A stretch of DNA of 64,000 nucleotides, taken from positions 186,001 to 250,000 of the forward strand of contig NZ_FOGO01000011.1 in assembly GCF_900111245.1 (NCBI RefSeq), read 5' to 3'. The notes under the pieces were generated by a model. It worked only from the letters and a program-made list of their open reading frames with translations, did not search any database and was not told where the DNA came from. Both the position numbers and the translations under genes were made by a program. Positions 34,693-43,024 of this stretch are shown here, piece by piece. This DNA comes from Streptomyces qinglanensis. GTDB lineage: Bacteria > Actinomycetota > Actinomycetes > Streptomycetales > Streptomycetaceae. The number at the start of each line of letters is the position of its first letter. Position 1 is the stretch's first letter.

Positions 34693-35604
34693 TCAGCCGC
34701 GGGCCGCCGCGAGCCGGTCCAGCATCGCGGCGACGGCGGGCACCCGCGCGAGGTCGGGGAGCGTGAGCGCGACCACCTCGCGCTGCACGGCGGGCGCCAC
34801 CCGGACCGCACGCGTCCCCCGCGGACGCACCGACTCCACAGCCAGCTCCGGCAGCACCGCGACCCCCAGCCCCGCACCGACCAGGCCCACCACCGCCGGG
34901 TAGTCGTCGGTCGCGAAGTCGATCCGGGGCGTGAACCCCGCCGCCTCGCACACCTGGACGAGGTGCCGGCGGCAGCGGGGGCAGCCCGCGATCCACGGCT
35001 CCTCGGCGAGGGTGCCGATACCGACCTCCTCCGCGTCCGCGAAGGGGTGGCCCTCCGGCACCAGCCCGACCAGCCGGTCGGTCAGCAGCGGCCGGACCAC
35101 CAGGTCGTCCGCCTCCCAGTCCTCGGCCGCGACGTGCTCCCCCGGCACCGGGTCGTAGCGGAAGGCCAGCGCGATCTCGCAGTCCCCCGCCCGCAGCATC
35201 TCCACCGAGCGCGGCGGCTCCGCCTCCACCAGCGAGACCCGGGTGCCCGGGTGCGCGGCCCGCATCGCCGCGACGGCGGTGGGCACCAGCGTGGAGCTGC
35301 CGCTGGGGAAGGAGACCAGCCGCACCCGCCCGGCCCGCAGCCCGGCCAGCGCCGCCACCTCCTCCTCGGCTGCCGTCAGCCCCGCCAGGATCCCGGTGGC
35401 GTGCCGCACCAGCGCCTCACCCGCCTCGGTCGGCCGCATCTCGCGCCCCGTGCGCACCAGCAGCGGGGTGCCCGCGGCCGCCTCCAGCGCCTTCATCTGC
35501 TGGCTGACGGCGGGCTGCGTACAGCCCAGCTCGCGCGCCGCGGCGGAGAAGGAACCGGTTCGGGTGACCGCGCGCAGAACGCGCAGATGACGGGCCTCGA
35601 TCAT
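34693..35604 (-). CDS. LysR-family transcriptional regulator
   Basis: 303 residues. The N-terminal winged helix reads RHLRVLRAVTRTGSFSAAAR and ELGCTQPAVSQQMKALE, the standard LysR HTH. The effector domain follows from about residue 90 (GRVRLVSFPSGSSTLVPTAV... VGLVGAGLGVAVLPEL). Two Cys in GCPRCRRH at about 205 are not typical and could be redox or metal linked. It is divergent from the MOSC gene with a 90-bp gap, the classic arrangement for a LysR target; GAGCATAGGTGAGCATAAG within the gap contains a repeated GAGCATA that may be part of the operator. Effector unknown. Confidence 0.92.
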   Translation of the reverse strand: MIEARHLRVLRAVTRTGSFSAAARELGCTQPAVSQQMKALEAAAGTPLLVRTGREMRPTEAGEALVRHATGILAGLTAAEEEVAALAGLRAGRVRLVSFPSGSSTLVPTAVAAMRAAHPGTRVSLVEAEPPRSVEMLRAGDCEIALAFRYDPVPGEHVAAEDWEADDLVVRPLLTDRLVGLVPEGHPFADAEEVGIGTLAEEPWIAGCPRCRRHLVQVCEAAGFTPRIDFATDDYPAVVGLVGAGLGVAVLPELAVESVRPRGTRAVRVAPAVQREVVALTLPDLARVPAVAAMLDRLAAARG

Positions 35605-35694
35605 GCGCCCGAGCATAGGTGAGCATAAGCCTGCCTTGGGGATTGCCACCTGAACCGGCTCGCGGCTTGGGGTGCTCCTCGGTAGCCTCGGCCC

Positions 35695-36363
35695 ATGGAG
35701 CTGCTTTCCGTGAACCTCGCCAAGCCCCACCGCTCGGAGCACACCGCCGCCGAAGGCGGTCTGACCGGCATCGACAAACGGCCCGTCGAGGGCGCCGTCA
35801 GCGTCACCGGCCCCGGCCCGCGCGGCACCGGGGGCAGCGGACTGGCCGGCGACACCATCGGCGATCTGCGCCACCACGGCGGCGAGGAGCAGGCGGTCTA
35901 CGCCTTCGCCCGCGAAGAGCTGGACTTCTGGGAGGGCGAGCTGGGCCGCGCCCTGCCCAACGGCGTCTTCGGCGAGAACCTCACCACCCGCGGCGTCCCG
36001 GTGGACGACGCGCGCATCGGGGAGCGCTGGCAGCTCGGCGCGCCCGGCACCGGACCGCTGCTGGAGGTGTGCTCCATGCGGGTGCCCTGCCGCACCTTCG
36101 CCGGCTGGCTGAGCGAACAGGGCTGGGTCAAGCGGTTCACGAACCGGCGGATGCCCGGCGCCTACCTGCGGGTCGTCGAACCGGGCGAGGTGCGCGCGGG
36201 CGATCCCGTCACCGTCGTCCACCGCCCCGACCACGAGGTCTCGGTCAGCTTCGTGTTCCGCGCCCTGACCCGGGAACCCGAGCTGCTGCCGCGCGTGCTG
36301 GCGGCCGGCGAGGCGCTGGACCCGCAGGCGCGGGAGCACGCGCTGCGCCGCATCCCCGGCTGA
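35695..36363 (+). CDS. MOSC domain protein (YiiM-like)
   Basis: A 222-residue MOSC domain protein; this fold handles sulfur or molybdenum-cofactor substrates, and YiiM-type proteins help reduce N-hydroxylated compounds. Visible markers: TGIDKRPV near the start, GDTIGDLRHHGGEEQAVYA, FGENLTTRGV, and the conserved Cys region EVCSMRVPCRTFAGWL with Cys at about residues 125 and 130. It is likely controlled by the divergent LysR regulator. The substrate is not known. Confidence 0.9.
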   Translation: MELLSVNLAKPHRSEHTAAEGGLTGIDKRPVEGAVSVTGPGPRGTGGSGLAGDTIGDLRHHGGEEQAVYAFAREELDFWEGELGRALPNGVFGENLTTRGVPVDDARIGERWQLGAPGTGPLLEVCSMRVPCRTFAGWLSEQGWVKRFTNRRMPGAYLRVVEPGEVRAGDPVTVVHRPDHEVSVSFVFRALTREPELLPRVLAAGEALDPQAREHALRRIPG

Positions 36364-36445
36364 CGGACCGCCATCCCCCCGCTGACGGACCGCCATCCCC
36401 CGCTGACGGACCGCCATCCTCGGCTGACGGACCGCCACGACGCGG
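36361..36445. repeat. About 20-bp tandem repeat, four copies, after the MOSC gene
   Basis: Unit CTGACGGACCGCCATCC plus 2-4 variable bases, repeated from the MOSC stop codon onward; the first unit contains the TGA. A second, 13-base unit (GAACCGCGGTCGA) occurs twice at about 36454-36480. Confidence 0.8.
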
Positions 36446-36630
36446 CGGCCGAACCGCGGTCGAGCCGAACCGCGGTCGAGTGGAGCCACCGTCCCGGCGG
36501 TGGCGCCGGGGTCCGGGCCGGCGGACCCCGTCCCGTCCTGGCGGCACGGCGCGTTCGTACGGGTGCCCTACCGTCGCCGAGGCGGCCGGACGGCGAACCC
36601 GCAGCAGTGCGGGGCCGATAGCGTGGCCGC

Positions 36631-37404
36631 ATGACGACTGCACTGATTACGGGAGCCACCGCCGGTATCGGCGCCGCCTTCGCCCGGCGGCTCGCCGGCC
36701 GCGGCTACCACCTCGTGCTCGCCGCGCGGAACACCGACCGGCTCTGGCGGGAGGCGACCGAACTGCACGACCGGCACGGAGTGGAGGCCGACGTCGTCAC
36801 CGCCGACCTGGCGACCGAGGAAGGCATCTCCGCGGTCGAGGACCGGCTGAACTCCCGGGAGCACCCCGTCGACCTGCTGGTCAACAACGCGGGGTTCGGC
36901 AACAAGGGCCGCTACCTGGAGGTGTCCGTCGCCGACGAGCTGACGATGCTCAAGGTGCACTGCGAAGCCGTGCTGCGGCTGACGTCGGCGGCGACCGCCT
37001 CCATGTGCGAACGGGGGCGCGGCGGGGTGATCAACGTCGCCTCCGTGGCAGCCTTCTTCCCCCGCGGCACCTACGGCGCCTCCAAGGCGTGGGTCACCCA
37101 GTTCACGCAGGGGGCCGCCAAGGATCTGGCCGGTCAGGGCGTGCGGCTGATGGCCCTGTGCCCCGGATTCGTCCGTACCGAGTTCCACGACCGGGCCGGG
37201 ATGGACTCCACCGGCATTCCGCGGTGGATGTGGCTGGACGCGGACCAGGTGGTCGAGACGGCGCTGCAGGACCTCGCGCGCGGCAAGGTGCTGTCGGTCC
37301 CCGACCCCCGGTACAAGGCCCTGCTGGGCGCCTCCCGGCTCATCCCGCGCGGCGTGCTGGCCAAGGCGTCCTCGACCACGGGACGCAAGTACGGCCCGAA
37401 GTAG
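36631..37404 (+). CDS. SDR-family NAD(P)-dependent oxidoreductase
   Basis: A 257-residue short-chain dehydrogenase. The cofactor motif is TGATAGIG at the N-terminus; NNAG, the catalytic Ser in NVASVAAFFP, and Tyr/Lys in YGASK follow, then PGFVRTEF. All catalytic residues are present. The C-terminal ~35 residues (GASRLIPRGVLAKASSTTG) resemble the 3-oxoacyl or sterol-type class, but the substrate is unknown. Ends 38 bp before a strong terminator shared with groEL. Confidence 0.92.
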   Translation: MTTALITGATAGIGAAFARRLAGRGYHLVLAARNTDRLWREATELHDRHGVEADVVTADLATEEGISAVEDRLNSREHPVDLLVNNAGFGNKGRYLEVSVADELTMLKVHCEAVLRLTSAATASMCERGRGGVINVASVAAFFPRGTYGASKAWVTQFTQGAAKDLAGQGVRLMALCPGFVRTEFHDRAGMDSTGIPRWMWLDADQVVETALQDLARGKVLSVPDPRYKALLGASRLIPRGVLAKASSTTGRKYGPK

Positions 37405-37441
37405 GGGCGGGCAGGACCCGCCGGGGGCCGCGAAAAGCAGC

Positions 37442-37472
37442 GAGGGCGCACCCCGCGACGGGGTGCGCCCTC
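37442..37472. terminator. Bidirectional terminator between the SDR gene and groEL1
   Basis: GAGGGCGCACCCCG and CGGGGTGCGCCCTC form a perfect 14-bp stem with a CGA loop, between convergent genes. AAAAG precedes it on the left. Confidence 0.85.
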
Positions 37473-37492
37473 ACCGGACGGGGCGGGGTGCC

Positions 37493-39121
<1,629 letters not shown>

Positions 39122-39301
39122 GGAAGCTGTTGTGTCCTCTCACACGTCTCGCACGTCTCGTACGCGCCCGTGTCGGCCCGTACGAGCCGCGCCCTGGTCC
39201 CTGCTACCTCGCACGAGGAGCGGGCACCAGGGCGCGTATCGACTGCACGCTGCGGCTTCGGGAAGCTGCCGCGTCCGTAGTCCGTACTGCTTCTCGCCGT
39301 A

Positions 39302-39610
39302 CTACTTCTCGACGATCGCGAGAACGTCGCGGGCCGAGAGGACGAGGTAGTCCTCGCCGCTGTACTTCACCTCGGTGCCGCCGTACTTGCTGTAGAGCAC
39401 GATGTCGCCGACGGACACGTCGAGCGGCAGGCGGTTGCCGTCCTCGAAGCGGCCCGGACCGACGGCCAGGACGGTGCCCTCCTGGGGCTTCTCCTTGGCG
39501 GTGTCCGGGATGACCAGGCCCGAGGCCGTGGTCTCTTCGGCGTCGAGCGGCTGGACCACGATGCGGTCCTCGAGCGGCTTGATGGCAACCTTGGAGCTGG
39601 CGGTCGTCAC
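39302..39610 (-). CDS. groES: 10-kDa co-chaperonin GroES
   Basis: 102 residues, the heptameric lid of the GroEL chamber. It shows the family start KPLEDRIVVQPLDAEETTAS, the mobile loop (ETTASGLVIPDTAKEKPQEG), and YSKYGGTEVKYSGEDYLVLS. First gene of the groES-groEL1 operon, 180 bp before groEL1. Two CIRCE operators and a good promoter lie upstream, so it should be heat-inducible through HrcA. Confidence 0.97.
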   Translation of the reverse strand: MTTASSKVAIKPLEDRIVVQPLDAEETTASGLVIPDTAKEKPQEGTVLAVGPGRFEDGNRLPLDVSVGDIVLYSKYGGTEVKYSGEDYLVLSARDVLAIVEK

Positions 39611-39722
39611 GATCCGACCTCCCCCTTCGGAGATCTCAATACGTCAAACTGAGGGCTTATGTCTGGAGTGGCGACCTGGTAGATCCGTCGTCGCGGGTGC
39701 CGGATCTGCCCGTCGCGTACTG

Positions 39723-39749
39723 CTGGCACTCACACGGGGAGAGTGCCAG
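39723..39749. promoter_or_regulatory. CIRCE-like HrcA operator, proximal to groES
   Basis: CTGGCACTC-N9-GAGTGCCAG: both arms match the CIRCE TTAGCACTC core at seven of nine positions. It lies just downstream of the -10 element, over the start region of the transcript. Confidence 0.8.
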
Positions 39750-39754
39750 GGTCG

Positions 39755-39783
39755 AGATTATGCCTGGCTTAGCACTCGGTCAA
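39755..39783 (-). promoter_or_regulatory. groES-groEL1 promoter
   Basis: On the minus strand, TTGACC (39778-39783) and TAATCT (39755-39760) are 17 bp apart, a near-consensus housekeeping promoter. It lies between and within the two CIRCE elements; its -35 falls in the spacer of the distal one. Confidence 0.8.
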
Positions 39784-39795
39784 GCGGAGTGCTAG
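39769..39795. promoter_or_regulatory. CIRCE HrcA operator, distal
   Basis: TTAGCACTC-N9-GAGTGCTAG, one mismatch from the full CIRCE consensus. Overlaps the -35 region of the groES promoter. Confidence 0.92.
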
Positions 39796-39871
39796 CCGCA
39801 CCGGCTCGTGCCGAATCGGACGGGCGCTCCTCCCGCCCCCGCTCGGCGGCCCGCGCCCCCTTCCGCGCCCG

Positions 39872-40045
39872 TCAGCCCGCGGCTTCCAGCAGCGCCTCGG
39901 CTCGCCCGACGGCCTGCACGAGAGCCTCCGGCTCCGGCTCCAGGCCGCCGATCAACGCGTCGAAGCCGCGGAGCCCGGCCCGGGTGAGCAGCCGCTTCTC
40001 GTTGGTGATCCACTCGCCGCGCGCGGCGAGCACGGCGCGGCCCGC
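39872..40045 (-). pseudogene. C-terminal remnant, nucleotidyltransferase-like
   Basis: On the minus strand a frame without a convincing start ends in a clearly protein-like stretch: VLAARGEWITNEKRLLTRAG, then LRGFDALIGGLEPEPEALVQ, then a final helix and TGA. It recalls the C-terminal part of Streptomyces nucleotidyltransferase (aminoglycoside-type) proteins, which carry a WxTNEK segment; this is recognition from memory. Upstream of about 40045 the frame is low-complexity. Only about 55 residues remain, so it is probably a decayed gene between groES and the methyltransferase. A 53-aa frame from GTG 40033 is possible. Confidence 0.45.
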
Positions 40046-40186
40046 ACCACCTGCGCCGCCGCGGTCGCCTGTCGCGCGGAGGCACCCTGCGCGCCCGCAC
40101 GGAGAGGATGCGCCCGCACGGAGAGGAACGGGGAGGAGCGGTGTCAGGGCTCGGGGCCCGGGCGCCGGGCACGGCGTGTCGTCAGT

Positions 40187-40215
40187 TCACGCCGTACTTC
40201 ACGCCGTACTTCACG
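40187..40215. repeat. 12-bp tandem repeat TTCACGCCGTAC
   Basis: Two full copies and a partial third. Lies about 70 bp before the methyltransferase start. Confidence 0.7.
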
Positions 40216-40280
40216 CCGCCGACCCTACGCCTGCGCGGCCCGGCGCACAGGGTGCGGGAGCGGCGCGGGACAATGGCCGG

Positions 40281-41468
40281 GTGGATCGTGAGGTGTTCGC
40301 GGAGCTGCTCTCCGACGAGGGGCAGGCGCTGCTGCGGGAGGTACAGGGGGTCGAGCCCGCACAGGAGCTCGCCGTGGCGACGCGGCTGCGGCAACGGCAC
40401 GAACCCGCGCTGGTGTCGGCGGCCCTGGCGCAGAGCCGGTTGCGCGCCCGCGCCGAGGCGAAGTTCGGCCCCGCCGACGCGCACGCCCTCTACTTCACCG
40501 CGGACGGACTCGAACAGGCCACCCGCACCCCGGTCGCCGGGCACCGTGCCCGCCGGATGCGCAGCCTCGGCGTCCGCAGCGCCGTGGACCTGTGCTGCGG
40601 TATCGGCGCCGACGCGCTGGCGCTGGCCCGGGAGGGCATCCGGGTGCTGGCCGTCGACCGCTCGCCGCTCACCTGCGCGGTGGCCCGCGCCAACGCCGCG
40701 GCCCTGGGGCTCGCGGACCTGGTCGAGGTGCGGTGCGCCGACGTCACCGAGGTGGACACCGGCGGCTGGGACGCGCTCTTCGCCGACCCGGCCCGCCGCA
40801 CCGGGCGGGGCCGGGTCTTCGATCCGGAGGGCTACTCGCCGCCGCTGAGCTGGGCCGTGCGGACGGCGCTGGCCGCGCCCCTGGCCGCGCTGAAGGTGGC
40901 GCCCGGCATCCCGCACGAGGCGGTACCCGCGGAGGCGGAGGCGGAGTGGGTCTCCTGCGGCGGCGACGTCAAGGAGGCGGTGCTGTGGTTCGGCGGCGGC
41001 CGGACGGGCACCGGCGGGGTGCGGGCCACGCTGCTGCCCGCCGGGGAGACCCTGGCCGGTGAGGGGCTGCCCGACCCGGAGGTGGGGCCGGTGGGCCGGT
41101 ATCTCTACGAGCCGGACGGCGCGGTGGTCCGCGCCCACCTGGTCGCCGAGCTGGCCCAGCGGGTGGCGGGGCGGCTGATCGACCCGACGATCGCGTACGT
41201 GACCACCGACGCGGTGCACCCGACGCCGTTCGCGACCGGGTACGAGATCACCGACGCGCTGCCGTTCAACGTCAAGAAGCTGCGCGCCCTGCTGCGGGAG
41301 CGCGGCGTGGGTGTCGTCACCGTCAAGAAGCGCGGCTCGGCGGTCGAACCGGAGGAGCTGCGCCGGAAGCTGAAACTGGACCCGAAGGCGGCGCCCGGCT
41401 CCTGCACCGTCTTCCTCACCCGGATCGCGGGCGCACCCAGCATGCTGCTCGGGCATCCGCTGGCCTGA
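40281..41468 (+). CDS. Class I SAM-dependent methyltransferase with THUMP-like C-terminus
   Basis: 395 residues. The N-terminal helical region leads to a Rossmann methyltransferase with the SAM motif DLCCGIGADALALA, acidic VLAVDRS, and a DPARR active-site-type motif (FADPARRTGRGR). The C-terminal ~90 residues (YEITDALPFNVKKLRALLRE, VGVVTVKKRGS, ELRRKLKL) match the THUMP-like domain of this family. It probably methylates a nucleic acid; the target is unknown. GTG 40281 places the ATG-less N-terminus at the family start (VDREVFAELLSDEG). No strong ribosome-binding site. Confidence 0.85.
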   Translation: MDREVFAELLSDEGQALLREVQGVEPAQELAVATRLRQRHEPALVSAALAQSRLRARAEAKFGPADAHALYFTADGLEQATRTPVAGHRARRMRSLGVRSAVDLCCGIGADALALAREGIRVLAVDRSPLTCAVARANAAALGLADLVEVRCADVTEVDTGGWDALFADPARRTGRGRVFDPEGYSPPLSWAVRTALAAPLAALKVAPGIPHEAVPAEAEAEWVSCGGDVKEAVLWFGGGRTGTGGVRATLLPAGETLAGEGLPDPEVGPVGRYLYEPDGAVVRAHLVAELAQRVAGRLIDPTIAYVTTDAVHPTPFATGYEITDALPFNVKKLRALLRERGVGVVTVKKRGSAVEPEELRRKLKLDPKAAPGSCTVFLTRIAGAPSMLLGHPLA

Positions 41469-41479
41469 TCCGCGGGGCC

Positions 41480-43024
41480 TCAGCGCCCGCGGCGGGTGCG
41501 GGTGCGGGTGGTACGGGTGCGGGTGCGGGTGGTACGGGTGCGGATGCGGGTGAAGTCGCCGCGCAGGACGCGCCCGGTGAGCGTCTCCTCGGTCAGCGAG
41601 CCGTAGCCGGTGGCGGCCCACAGGCTGTGCTCGGGCGGGACCTCGAAGTACGGAACCCGGCGGCCGTCGTGCTGGTGGGTGAGGACCTCCGGCGCGCGGC
41701 GCGCGGACACCGCCGCGGAGCAGTCCCGGCACGCGGCGACGCGCAGGGCCTCGCGGCGGCCCAGCGGGCGCCAGCGGATCCGCTCGGCGGCGGCACCGTG
41801 CAGCGGGTCGAAGAAGCACAGCGGCAGTGTCGGTGCCGCGGCCCGGGCCTTGCGGCGGCTGCGGGAAGCCGGTTCGGAGCGCACCAGCGCGTCCCGGCCC
41901 TCGTGCAGGAGCGCGAGAACGCCCGCGAGGTCGGGGGTGTCGCGGGCCCCGTCCAGCACGGTGCACGCCGCGGCGTAGGCGTCCAGGGAGAGCTGGAGCA
42001 GATCGCTGTCGGCGTGCTCGCCCGGCTCGTGGGCGAGCAGCTTCTCGTTGTACGCGAGGAGTTCGCGCTGGGCGCGCTTGCGCAGGTCGCGCACGCCCGC
42101 CGTGCGCGCGGTGGCGAAGACGGAACGCGGCGAGGTGAACGGCGCCCGCGCCGAGGTCCGCGCGCGCCGCCGCACGGTGCGGAAGACCAGCACCGCGGCG
42201 GCGAGCACCACCACCGCCGACCCGATCAGCACTCCGAGCAGCAGCGGGGAGGGGCCACCGGCCGCGCCGTCGCCGTCCCCACCGGCGTCGTCCCCACCGG
42301 CGTCGTCCCCACCGGCGTCGTCCCCACCGGCGTCGTCCCCACCGGCGTCGTCCCCGCCGGCGTCGTCCCCGCCGCCGTCGCGGTCCGCCGGGTCGTCGTC
42401 GTGCAGGTCCGCGGTGGCTTTCTCGTACTGCTTCTCGCCGTCGCCGGACCACACGATCTCCAGCGCGCGGGAGAACTTGGCGTAGAGGCTCCGGTCCTTC
42501 ATGTCGTCCTGGTGGCCGACCGCGGCGACCCCCCAGAACGCCTGGTACTGGCCGTCGCGGGGGAACTCGTAGCCGTTCAGAAAGCCCTCGTCGGTGCTGA
42601 GGGTCATGTAGACGGTCTTCTTCTTCGCGCCCTCCGCCATCCGGTAGCGCACGACGTCGACCATCTTCTCCGGGTCGCCGCCCCACGCGTCGCCGGAGAT
42701 GAGCGGGACGACGACGACCCGGACGGGCAGGCCCGACTTTTCGATCTTCGCGGCCAGTCGGCGCTGCTCGTCGGGCGGGAACGCCGACCGGTAGGCGGGG
42801 TCCACGTACACGGGCGAGGTGCGCAGCCCGTCGGCTATCCGCTGCCCCGCGGAACCGGCGTCGGAGGCCGCGGCCGGATCGTCGTCGGCCCGAGCCGGTG
42901 CCCCGGCGGCGAGCGCGAGCGCCAGTGCGGCGGCGAGGGGCAGCAGGACGGCGGCGAGGAACCGGGCCGGGCCCGCCGCGGACGCGGACCGTGCGCCACG
43001 CGCGGCGCGTCGTTCAGTGGACAC
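41480..43024 (-). CDS. Secreted/membrane protein with (DDAGG)n linker, paralogue of next gene
   Basis: 514 residues. Signal peptide (about 20-45), an outer alpha/beta domain to ~200 (IADGLRTSPVYVDPAYRSAF; LPVRVVVVPLISGDAWGG), then a repeat linker of about six DDAGG units, a membrane helix near 255-280, and a cytoplasmic part with LCFFDPLHG and a CRDC pair. The tail is a TRTRT repeat. The outer domain and the DPLHG/CxxC part match the second half of the upstream gene, so the two are paralogues. GTG 43024 overlaps the upstream stop by 11 nt. Function unknown. Confidence 0.75.
   Translation of the reverse strand: MSTERRAARGARSASAAGPARFLAAVLLPLAAALALALAAGAPARADDDPAAASDAGSAGQRIADGLRTSPVYVDPAYRSAFPPDEQRRLAAKIEKSGLPVRVVVVPLISGDAWGGDPEKMVDVVRYRMAEGAKKKTVYMTLSTDEGFLNGYEFPRDGQYQAFWGVAAVGHQDDMKDRSLYAKFSRALEIVWSGDGEKQYEKATADLHDDDPADRDGGGDDAGGDDAGGDDAGGDDAGGDDAGGDDAGGDGDGAAGGPSPLLLGVLIGSAVVVLAAAVLVFRTVRRRARTSARAPFTSPRSVFATARTAGVRDLRKRAQRELLAYNEKLLAHEPGEHADSDLLQLSLDAYAAACTVLDGARDTPDLAGVLALLHEGRDALVRSEPASRSRRKARAAAPTLPLCFFDPLHGAAAERIRWRPLGRREALRVAACRDCSAAVSARRAPEVLTHQHDGRRVPYFEVPPEHSLWAATGYGSLTEETLTGRVLRGDFTRIRTRTTRTRTRTTRTRTRRGR
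41490..41552 (-). repeat. Short repeat encoding a TRTRT tail
   Basis: GGGTGCGGGTGCGGGTGGTAC-type 24-bp units, about two and a half copies, at the 3' end of the gene at 41480. Confidence 0.7.
42280..42375 (-). repeat. 15-bp minisatellite encoding DDAGG repeats
   Basis: CCACCGGCGTCGTCC repeated about six times with almost no changes, in frame within the gene at 41480. The near identity suggests recent expansion or ongoing length change. Confidence 0.85.
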
